From Flectonema sp. DT1601 (taxonomy: Eukaryota > Euglenozoa > Diplonemea > Diplonemida > Diplonemidae): a stretch of 64,000 nucleotides of DNA. Within the stretch, counting starts at the first letter, position 1. The number at the start of each line of letters is the position of its first letter. The stretch is taken from NCBI GenBank assembly GCA_964019425.1, contig OZ025830.1, positions 496,001-560,000 on the forward strand, written 5' to 3'. The translations under genes were made by a program, and so were the position numbers. The notes under the pieces were generated by a model. That model did not search any database and was not told the DNA's origin. It was given only the letters and a program-made list of their open reading frames with translations. Positions 43,801 to 52,500 of the stretch are shown in pieces.

Positions 43801-46018
43801 CCCTTTATTTGCATTAAATCCCCTTTATTTCCCCTTTATTTTAGAATAAAGGGAATTAAAGCCCTTTATTTCCATTAAATCCCCTTTATTTCCCCTTTAT
43901 TTCCATTAAATCCCCTTTATTTCCCCTTTATTTTGGAATAAAGGGAATTAAAGCCCTTTATTTGCATTAAATCCCCTTTATTTCCCCTTTATTTTGGAAT
44001 AAAGGGAATTAAAGCCCTTTATTTGCATTAAATCCCCTTTATTTCCCCTTTATTTTAGAATAAAGGGAATTAAAGCCCTTTATTTGCATTAAATCCCCTT
44101 TATTTCCCCTTTATTTTAGAATAAAGGGAATTAAAGCCCTTTATTTCCATTAAATCCCCTTTATTTCCCCTTTATTTGCATTAAATCCCCTTTATTTCCC
44201 CTTTATTTTAGAATAAAGGGAATTAAAGCCCTTTATTTGCATTAAATCCCCTTTATTTCCCCTTTATTTTAGAATAAAGGGAATTAAAGCCCTTTATTTC
44301 CATTAAATCCCCTTTATTTCCCCTTTATTTTGGAATAAAGGGAATTAAAGCCCTTTATTTGCATTAAATCCCCTTTATTTCCCCTTTATTTTAGAATAAA
44401 GGGAATTAAAGCCCTTTATTTGCATTAAATCCCCTTTATTTCCCCTTTATTTTAGAATAAAGGGAATTAAAGCCCTTTATTTGCATTAAATCCCCTTTAT
44501 TTCCCCTTTATTTTAGAATAAAGGGAATTAAAGCCCTTTATTTCCATTAAATCCCCTTTATTTCCCCTTTATTTGCATTAAATCCCCTTTATTTCCCCTT
44601 TATTTTGGAATAAAGGGAATTAAAGCCCTTTATTTGCATTAAATCCCCTTTATTTCCCCTTTATTTTAGAATAAAGGGAATTAAAGCCCTTTATTTCCAT
44701 TAAATCCCCTTTATTTCCCCTTTATTTGCATTAAATCCCCTTTATTTCCCCTTTATTTTAGAATAAAGGGAATTAAAGCCCTTTATTTCCATTAAATCCC
44801 CTTTATTTCCCCTTTATTTCCATTAAATCCCCTTTATTTCCCCTTTATTTGCATTAAATCCCCTTTATTTCCCCTTTATTTTGGAATAAAGGGAATTAAA
44901 GCCCTTTATTTGCATTAAATCCCCTTTATTTCCCCTTTATTTTAAAATAAAGGGAATTAAAGCCCTTTATTTCCATTAAATCCCCTTTATTTCCCCTTTA
45001 TTTGCATTAAATCCCCTTTATTTCCCCTTTATTTTAGAATAAAGGGAATTAAAGCCCTTTATTTGCATTAAATCCCCTTTATTTCCCCTTTATTTTAGAA
45101 TAAAGGGAATTAAAGCCCTTTATTTCCATTAAATCCCCTTTATTTCCCCTTTATTTTGGAATAAAGGGAATTAAAGCCCTTTATTTGCATTAAATCCCCT
45201 TTATTTCCCCTTTATTTTAGAATAAAGGGAATTAAAGCCCTTTATTTCCATTAAATCCCCTTTATTTCCCCTTTATTTGCATTAAATCCCCTTTATTTCC
45301 CCTTTATTTTAGAATAAAGGGAATTAAAGCCCTTTATTTGCATTAAATCCCCTTTATTTCCCCTTTATTTTAGAATAAAGGGAATTAAAGCCCTTTATTT
45401 CCATTAAATCCCCTTTATTTCCCCTTTATTTGCATTAAATCCCCTTTATTTCCCCTTTATTTTGGAATAAAGGGAATTAAAGCCCTTTATTTGCATTAAA
45501 TCCCCTTTATTTCCCCTTTATTTTAGAATAAAGGGAATTAAAGCCCTTTATTTCCATTAAATCCCCTTTATTTCCCCTTTATTTGCATTAAATCCCCTTT
45601 ATTTCCCCTTTATTTTAGAATAAAGGGAATTAAAGCCCTTTATTTGCATTAAATCCCCTTTATTTCCCCTTTATTTTAGAATAAAGGGAATTAAAGCCCT
45701 TTATTTGCATTAAATCCCCTTTATTTCCCCTTTATTTTAGAATAAAGGGAATTAAAGCCCTTTATTTCCATTAAATCCCCTTTATTTCCCCTTTATTTGC
45801 ATTAAATCCCCTTTATTTCCCCTTTATTTTAGAATAAAGGGAATTAAAGCCCTTTATTTGCATTAAATCCCCTTTATTTCCCCTTTATTTTAGAATAAAG
45901 GGAATTAAAGCCCTTTATTTGCATTAAATCCCCTTTATTTCCCCTTTATTTTAGAATAAAGGGAATTAAAGCCCTTTAATTCCATTAAATCCCCTTTATT
46001 TCCCCATAAAGGGAATTT
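37808..46018 (+). repeat. 8.2 kb satellite of 61 bp and 31 bp units
   Basis: The long unit is 61 bp. It carries an inverted repeat AATAAAGGG / CCCTTTATT with an 8-base spacer, followed by CATTAAATCCCCTTTATTTCCCCTTTATTTT. A 31 bp half unit (CATTAAATCCCCTTTATTTC and the rest) is often inserted. Two diagnostic positions vary together: TTTTGGAAT or TTTTAGAAT, and TTTGCATT or TTTCCATT. A run often goes GG-unit, one or two AG-units with G, an AG-unit with C, then a half unit, so there is higher-order structure with variable copy number. Other changes are very rare, which points to recent homogenisation. No ORF. Strand asymmetry is strong (C/T-rich + strand). The edges at both ends are slightly degraded. 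Confidence 0.97.
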
Positions 46019-46028
46019 CAAGGAGATC

Positions 46029-46055
46029 AAAAAAAAAAAAAAAAAAAAAAAAAAA
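46029..46055 (-). terminator. T27 run after tRNA-Thr
   Basis: On the minus strand the tRNA 3' end is followed at once by 27 T residues, far more than the four or five needed to stop RNA polymerase III. Confidence 0.75.
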
Positions 46056-46126
46056 GGCCGCTGGGAGGATCGAACTCCCGACCCCTGCTTTACGGGAGCA
46101 GTGCTCTACCACTGAGCTAAACAGCC
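46056..46126 (-). tRNA. tRNA-Thr (anticodon CGU)
   Basis: A complete 71-base cloverleaf on the minus strand. Acceptor GGCTGTT/AGCGGCC pairs at all seven positions with G-U allowed. The D arm is GCTC/GAGC with loop AGTGGTA, the anticodon arm CTGCT/AGCAG with loop CCCGTAA, and the T arm GGGAG/CTCCC with loop TTCGATC. The anticodon CGU reads ACG threonine codons. A box and B box are intact; CCA is not encoded. No intron. It stands alone at the right border of the satellite. Confidence 0.93.
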
Positions 46127-46241
46127 TCCGCACCAACGATTCTTTTTTTTTTTTTTTTTTTTTTTTTTTCTTTGATTCTAAAGCTACACTTTCTGTACTT
46201 TATTGTGACATACACAACACAAAATGGCTGACTGGAAAGTG

Positions 46242-46313
46242 GGGCGTCATAGTGCAGTGGATGGGGTGGTGCCCCCGCACCCAATCGGCCTCGGTTCGAA
46301 CCCCGCTGTACGC
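46242..46313 (+). tRNA. tRNA-like promoter head of a retroposon
   Basis: TAGTGCAGTGGATGG (A-box-like) and GGTTCGAACCC (perfect B box) are 40 bases apart, with GCGT/ACGC at the ends. The cloverleaf is poor, so it is a tRNA-derived Pol III promoter of the SINE-head kind, not a tRNA. An open frame and a poly(A) tail lie downstream (to 47418). Confidence 0.6.
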
Positions 46314-46444
46314 ACCGCGCCTCACAGCGCAATCAGTTTCCGTGTCGCATCCCCCATTGTCTCGAAAAAGTGAACGGCCACCCAGTAAGGGCAGCGCCTA
46401 AGCAATTATAGTAGTAACAAAAAGAAGGAGAAACACAGTAGTGA

Positions 46445-47356
46445 AACACTCAAAAACGGACTGACGGAGAGGCGATACCTGTGCTGCCTGACTATGAGCT
46501 CCTGCAGGCAGAATTTGAGAAGGGAACAGCGACGGCGGAGGCACGTGCTGAGAGGGGGCGGCAGGAGGAGGAGGTTAATGTAGTAAAGAAGCCAGCCGAA
46601 GGAACCGAGCCACAAGAGTCAGAAAGCGCCCAACAGGAAAACAATCTGCTGGAAGACTCGAAGCTTGCAACCAAGACTGGGAGCGATGATGCAACACCGG
46701 TGCTGCTGGAGGAAGGGAGTTCCCCTCGAACCGTGTTGGATGAACAGACGGCGAAGGATCACGCAGGGGACGGCATGCGGCTGCAGCGAGCTGTGTCGTC
46801 GGAGACATCAGACTCCGAAATGACATGCATGGACACAGATGTGACGAATTCGGGCGATGATGACACCTCAACATGCTCGGCACCGTCGGAAGATCCACCT
46901 GAGCTGGGAAAGTGTCTGTGTGGAGACAGATGGCTCCCGAGGAACTTTAGGAGGAGACCCTTGGCTAGTAATGGGTGGTGCAACAGATGCCGCAGGAAGA
47001 GACTGAAGGGTACGTTGATGGTAAACTGTAGCAAATGCGACTTCGACCAATGCTGTGATCTGGCCGCGCTGAAAGCCAAACTCGCCAAGGAGGCGAAAAA
47101 GACGAAGACGAAGAGAAGGAGAGCCCATGACAAGGCGCGGAAGGGACCGGCTGGAGCTGACCGGGACCTTCTGTATCTGAGTAGTACAGACGCGTCGTCG
47201 TCGGGTTCGAAGACATTAGGGAACTTTGCGAGAGAGCTGGTGAGACGGCGGAGTAATAGAGGTAGGCTGCGGAAGCAAGTGTTTGGAAACAAGAGGAGAG
47301 TAGGAACAGGGAGCCTAACACGGTCATGCTCAGGTAACGAAGAAGACGACTACTAG
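46445..47356 (+). CDS. Zinc-finger ORF without an ATG start (retroposon or LINE ORF1-like)
   Basis: Open frame of about 300 codons ending TAG at 47354-47356. No ATG occurs near its 5' end; the first in-frame ATG is around codon 110, so the start is missing, non-AUG, or lost by 5' truncation. The N-terminal half is Glu/Ser/Asp-rich and disordered. The middle has a Cys cluster, KCLCGDRWLPRNFRR through WCNRCRRKR and NCSKCDFDQCC, which looks like a treble-clef or PHD-like zinc-binding module. The C-terminus is very basic. It lies between a tRNA-like head (46242) and a poly(A) run (47389-47418), so it may be the coding part of a non-LTR element or a tRNA-headed retroposon. GC content is higher than in the neighbouring LINE. 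Confidence 0.5.
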   Translation, partial: NTQKRTDGEAIPVLPDYELLQAEFEKGTATAEARAERGRQEEEVNVVKKPAEGTEPQESESAQQENNLLEDSKLATKTGSDDATPVLLEEGSSPRTVLDEQTAKDHAGDGMRLQRAVSSETSDSEMTCMDTDVTNSGDDDTSTCSAPSEDPPELGKCLCGDRWLPRNFRRRPLASNGWCNRCRRKRLKGTLMVNCSKCDFDQCCDLAALKAKLAKEAKKTKTKRRRAHDKARKGPAGADRDLLYLSSTDASSSGSKTLGNFARELVRRRSNRGRLRKQVFGNKRRVGTGSLTRSCSGNEEDDY

Positions 47357-47388
47357 GAAGAAGGAACATGTGAAAAAAAGTGAAAGGG

Positions 47389-47421
<33 letters not shown>

Positions 47422-47689
47422 TGAGCAAAAGAAAAGAACCAATGCGTGCCCAGGGAACACTGCGAACGAGCTTACTATACTACTCAGGGGTTAAAAAGAA
47501 ATGGGGAAAAAAAAAAAAAAAAGGGTAAAGGGGTCTTTCCTACACAAATAGTTTCAGAACTAACCATTCATTACAAAATCCAAAATGGCTGTAAACCGTC
47601 CAGTTCGATCCTGGGTGAGGGCATTTTTTTTTTTTCCTGATTTTTTTTTCAGGTTGGACTTTGTACGGGGAGGTTGGCTTTTATTAGTG

Positions 47690-47912
47690 GCTCCCCCCCC
47701 TTGGGGGGGGTTGGGGGGGGGGCTTGCGTCCCGCCAAGAATTTGGCGGACGCAAGCCCCCCCCAAATTTGTTTTTTGAGGTTGGACTTTGTACGGACAGG
47801 CAGACTTTGTACGGGAGAGGTTGGCTTTTATTAGTGGCTCCCCCCCCTTGGGGGGGGTTGGGGGGGGGGCTTGCGTTCCGCCAAGTTCTTGGCGGAACGC
47901 AAGCCCCCCCCT
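47690..47912. repeat. GC hairpin and G-run module, two tandem copies
   Basis: Each copy is C8-TT-G8-TT-G10 followed by a CTTGCGTCCCGCCAAG / TTGGCGGACGCAAG hairpin (second copy with GTTCCGCC / GGCGGAAC compensating changes) and a C-run. The flanking phrase AGGTTGGACTTTGTACGG precedes both copies and is also present next to the inverted copy at 9790-9895. The G-runs could form quadruplexes. Confidence 0.8.
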
Positions 47913-47970
47913 TGCACTATACCCCAGCTTAATACCTATTCTGGGTGAAAAAATCCGGTGAAAAAAAAAT

Positions 47971-48039
47971 GACGTTGGTCGGGATTGAGCCTGGGCGTCG
48001 GGTATCCAAAGTCAGTGCTCCCTCCGCTGAACCACATCC
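47971..48039 (-). tRNA. Degenerate tRNA-like sequence
   Basis: The minus strand reads TGGTTCAGCGGAGGGAGC (A-box region with D stem GTTC/GAGC), a CTTTGGA loop that would give anticodon UUG, and AGGCTCAATCCC where the T loop should be. Acceptor and anticodon stems do not pair. It is a decayed tRNA or SINE head inside the inverted-repeat element. Confidence 0.45.
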
Positions 48040-48146
48040 GCTCTTAAAGACAGGTGCGGGTCTCGATGCATCCCATATACAGTTTTTGGGTCCCCCAGCC
48101 ATTTTGGATTTTGTAATGAATGGTTAGTTCTGAAACTATTTGTGTA

Positions 48147-48445
48147 GTAAACACTAGTTTGCCCAAAAAAAAAAAAAAAAAAAAAAAAAAAGCAAAACAG
48201 AACGTGACCTTGTGAGCCATCATGAGTTATAATTTACTTATCTTTTCTTCGCCATGGCGACGGGTAATCGTGGGACCTGTAAAACCAGCTTAAGACTGTT
48301 GATGTGGTTTATATTTTTAGCACGCATTCATACATCATAAGGATCGCTGGTTCCGAGGGTTTGCTCTCCCACTTACCTGCCTCTCTATCCCTCAACAAAA
48401 AAAAAAAAAAAAAAAAACAAAAAAAAAAAAAAAAAAAAAAAAAAA
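48147..48445. other. Spacer ending in a long A-run
   Basis: Holds two A-runs (48166-48191 and 48397-48445), probably tails of earlier retroposed sequences. The second abuts the open frame of the following LINE, so the LINE's true 5' end is not visible or is missing. Confidence 0.5.
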
Positions 48446-48485
48446 GAAAGTATCTGATGGAATCGTTGTTATTGCTGAAACCACC

Positions 48486-49508
48486 GTGAGGGCTTTGACT
48501 GAAGCTGAGTATAAAGGCGTATCTGATTTCGACACACAAAATTGTGATGTAAAAGCATCGTTTCAAAAAATTTTAACATCTATAAATTACAGTGAAAAAA
48601 TATTAGGGCTCTATCGTCCCGACATAAGTACACAAAAAATCAACGATAAACTTCCTGAATTTAAAACCTTCTCGATTCTTCTCAAGATAGAAGAAATAAA
48701 TCTAAGACTATTTTTAAGTGCCTCCGGAAGAGGAGGGCTGTTTTTTAGACTAAGGAAAGACCACCCCATGAACCAGATCTTAAGTGTGATCTGGCTGGGG
48801 AGAATGGACCTAAAAACGTCCATATTAGCGCAGGAAAGTGTAAAGAGCACTTATGGAATAGCCCTGTGTAGGGGAAATTATGGAGTACGGGTAGAGAACG
48901 CCTGTAGGGAACAGGTACGAAAAAGTATTGGGGTGAAGTCCCTAGGATACTTCTCGGTAGAGGGTATTCCCAAGGGAGTCCCAGTGGACAAGATAATTGC
49001 GAACTTCGCAACAAAAGAAATTGTGGTGAAGCCGATCAAAGTAATTGATGGCAAGTGGGTCCTCAAAATAGAGGATGACTTTCTGGGAGGTGAGAATAGA
49101 ATGGTGTTGGAATGGCCAGACCATGGGGTGAAGCTTGCTTGCACCCGAACCGAAAGGCCGAAACCAAAGCTGATAACCCATACAGCTGAAGGTGCACCAC
49201 AGGCAAAGCCTGAATCAGACAAACAAGAAAAAGTGCAACAAAGTGGTATGGAGAGTAAACTTGACAAATTATTGTCGATGAATGAGACGTATTTCAATAA
49301 AATAGAGAACATTGAAAAAAATGTCGAAATAAGCAACGTTCGTGTTGCGAAAATAGAAAATAATGTTGCAAATCAAAACAAAAACTTTGAGGCAATCCAA
49401 AAACGTTTCATGCAAATTGAAACAAAACTAGAAATACTAATGCCAGGATTAGGGCAGACAGAGATCAGTGGATCTGATGTGGACATGTCAAACGGTGAAT
49501 ATGATTGA
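48486..49508 (+). CDS. LINE 1 ORF1 protein (5' open)
   Basis: The frame is open upstream through the A-run with no ATG; the first in-frame ATG is at 48768 (about codon 95 from 48486), so the true start is upstream and lost or non-AUG. The middle (LFLSASGRGGLFFRLRKDHP to YGIALCRGNYGVRV) resembles the RNA-binding ORF1 region seen in LINE 2, without obvious zinc knuckles. The C-terminal third is a coiled coil (SKLDKLLSMNETYFNKIENIE onward) ending SGSDVDMSNGEYD. ORF1 proteins bind the element's RNA and form the ribonucleoprotein. The TGA at 49506-49508 is the only barrier to ORF2, which is in the same frame. Confidence 0.75.
   Translation: MRALTEAEYKGVSDFDTQNCDVKASFQKILTSINYSEKILGLYRPDISTQKINDKLPEFKTFSILLKIEEINLRLFLSASGRGGLFFRLRKDHPMNQILSVIWLGRMDLKTSILAQESVKSTYGIALCRGNYGVRVENACREQVRKSIGVKSLGYFSVEGIPKGVPVDKIIANFATKEIVVKPIKVIDGKWVLKIEDDFLGGENRMVLEWPDHGVKLACTRTERPKPKLITHTAEGAPQAKPESDKQEKVQQSGMESKLDKLLSMNETYFNKIENIEKNVEISNVRVAKIENNVANQNKNFEAIQKRFMQIETKLEILMPGLGQTEISGSDVDMSNGEYD
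49506..49508 (+). other. Single in-frame UGA between ORF1 and ORF2
   Basis: ORF1 ends ...GEYD-UGA, and the next codon (CAT) starts an open stretch of 24 codons in the same frame that runs without a stop into ORF2. The base after the stop is C, the most permissive position for UGA readthrough in eukaryotes generally. Confidence 0.7.
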
Positions 49509-52500
49509 CATGCAGACCATACTCATAAAAACAACAACCCGTCCCCTCCAATAGACACCAACGTCGAGAAAAGCATAAATGTGATTAATGACAACTTGCT
49601 GGTTCAACGTGGTAATGTCCATCCCAACCCGGAACCAAATAATGAAAGAAACTATACGGACCTTAAAATAATATCAGTAAACACGAGGTCGATGACAACA
49701 TCAATTGAACTTCTACGTCTCCTTGTTATTAACTATGAACCTGACGTGCTATTAATACAAGAGACATTTTTAACGAAAAATAAGAAAACACCCGTAATTG
49801 AAGATTATAACTCATATAGGAAAGATAGAACACTTCCAACACAAGTAGGTAAACCTATAAGAGGAGGAGGTCTACTAACCTATGTTCATAATAAATATAA
49901 ATTTAAAGAAATCGCGATCACACAAAGTGATTGTGACTCACTTGAAATATCAGCTGTTGAAATACAATGTGATGAACCTCTAATTGTCTATAACATATAT
50001 CGTCCACCCCTGCAATATAAAGATACTAGGTGCCCGAATCTTAGCCTAGATTGCATTGACTTGAAAAATAATATGAAAAATGATGTTGTCATAATGGGAG
50101 ACTTTAATACACATAACCATATGTGGGAAGAGAATTCCATTGACGACATCAACGGAGAAATCGTATCTGAGTGGATTAGTGAAAACAATCTTGTGTGTTG
50201 GAATGAGCCATCAATTCCAACAAGGTTGGAATCAAGGACCTCTCCGGACATAACCCTAACGAATACAAATATGAGAATAAAATCCTGGTCTACCCTTGGA
50301 ACAGTTAACTCTGATCACTCACCAATGATGATTGTAATACAAAACTCGTGCAAAAATGTTGACTACCAAAAAGTGAAAAAATGTGGTTTCAACTGGGCCG
50401 AAGCTGATTGGACAAACTTCAGTGATGACCTTGAATTTTTCTCTGAGAGAATCCAAAATATTAAAATCAATGAAAAGAAAGCAAAAATCTTTAAGAATGA
50501 AATATTAAAAGCAAAAAGTAAACACGTACCTAGAATCTATGTGCGTAGGCGAAAAGCGAAGAAGTGGTGGAACTCCGAACTAATGAAACAGCTTCGTCAA
50601 TTTGAAGCTAAACAAAAAGAAATTACAGATGACAGCGACCTGAATGATGAAAATATGGCACTACTAAAGAAATTGAATGAAGAAATATGTGAAAAAGTAA
50701 AAGAATGTAGGGAACAACAAATTGAAAAAAGAGTGAAAGAATGTGTTACGGATGATGGATCTCCGAACAAAGATGGCATTTTAAAGTACATGGATGATGT
50801 GAGAAAACTTGACGGGCGGTGTGAAAGGGTAGAAATACCATTTATACACGACCCAAATATGGAAAAAATAATCGACGATAAGGAAAAAGCTGATTTCTTT
50901 ACTGATTTCTTCTCAACTATAGTAGGGAAAGATATAAATGAAAAGTACAGACATAACTTCAACATGAATATTAAAGATGACATAGTTCCGTTCACTTTTT
51001 CTGAGGTGATGACACAATTGGGAAAACTACATAGTACCAAATCTTCACCTGACGGAATGAATGCGATCCTGTTGCAAAATCTAAAACCCAAAATGCAAAA
51101 AACATTAGTTGATATCCTAAATAACTCTTGGTTGAACATGGTAGTACCTAATGACTGGAAACAGACTTATTGGGTACCGATTGCAAAACCCGGAAAAGAC
51201 CCCCACAATCCAGCATCTTACAGGATGATAGCGCTCACCCCTGCGATCGCTAAACTTATCGAAAAATTAATAAAGAACAGACTTGTATATCACTTAGAAA
51301 AACATAACAATGGTGTTAAAAACCTGAGTCATAATCAAGCTGCTTATCGTAAAACGAGATCGTGTAGGGAACAGATTCTGTACCTAATCGATATACTCAA
51401 AGAGAATAGAATAAGAGGGAAAACTTCGGCGGTTGTCTTTATGGATATAAAGAAAGCTTTTGATTCTGTCAACCACCACAAGTTACAAGAAAGAATGAGA
51501 AAGATGTCGATACCTGAATACTATATTAGGTGGGTCGAAAGCTTTCTGCACAAAAGGACAGCTGCGACTATAATTAACAGCAGAGTAAGCAAGTACATTA
51601 AGCTCACAAATGGAGTCCCGCAGGGAACAGTCCTTGCGAGTATATTATTTGTACTCTACATTGATGAAATAACCGAAATTATAGAGAACAAAGCAAACAT
51701 GTCACTCTATGCAGATGATATTGCATTTGTAGTATCTGACGAAAATTGTGCTGGTAGGCTGTCAAACAGAGTTCAAACTGTATTTACGAAAGCGGAAGAA
51801 CACTTAAACAACATTAATCTTGAGTTGGCGAGAGATAAAACAAAAATAATGATTGTTGACTCGAGTACCTCACGGAAAAAGAAATGCCAATATAAAATTA
51901 AATTTAAAGATAAGACGTGCCTAACAGAAACTGATTCTGAGAGGTTCTTAGGTGTCCAGATTGATAATGATCTATCGTTTTCTGATCATGTATCTCAAAT
52001 ATGTAAAAGTGTGAACAAGAAACTTCGCTTCCTAAAAATGCTGGCTGATAAAAGATGGGGTTGTACTAAAAATATAATCAGACTAGTCTACTTAATATAC
52101 ATCATACCTGTATTTACCTATGCTATCGAGAGTTTGTACAGCACCATTGTACGAAACAGAAAACTAATGCGAAAACTGAATACTCTTCATATGAAAGCAG
52201 CTCAAATCATAACTGGTGCTGACTACGGAACAAAATTTGAGAAGGTCTTGGAAGAATCCTGCGTAGCGGATCTGAACAGCTACTATCTTGTTGAAACAGC
52301 AAGATGGGCTGCAAAGATCGAACGACTGCGTGCCTCTCCTTGTACCAAAAGATTGATGGAAAAACGAAAAATAAAATATAAACATATGCAAACATTGTGT
52401 TTTGCAATCAAAACGTATAGTGATATTGGTCTCACAGACCTACCAGTAGAACTTTATCCTCCAACTTACTTTCCTCCTTGGAAGGATTTTGATAAAATAG

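Larger units (their letters stand above)
47540..48146. mobile_element. 607 bp inverted-repeat element (MITE-like)
   Basis: Terminal inverted repeats of about 50 bp: CTACACAAATAGTTTCAG... at 47540 and its exact complement ...CTGAAACTATTTGTGTAG ending 48146. The arms end AAAATCCAAAATGGCT / AGCCATTTTGGATTTT. Inside are two direct copies of a G/C-run plus hairpin module (47690-47765 and 47835-47912) and a degenerate tRNA-like gene. No transposase. I cannot see a clean target duplication. The arm sequence differs from the other inverted-repeat elements here. Confidence 0.75.

Noticed and set aside
37808-46018. Regular repeats could be a CRISPR array
   Set aside because: The units are contiguous with no unique spacers, the DNA is eukaryotic, and no cas genes are present; it is a satellite.
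47530-48156. Target site duplication of the 607 bp element
   Set aside because: Flanks CTTTC and TAAAC do not match; I could not define a duplication.
49506-49508. UGA reassigned to an amino acid genome-wide
   Set aside because: The host armadillo-like gene and the LINE 2 ORFs end at UGA in plausible places, so UGA is a normal stop here.
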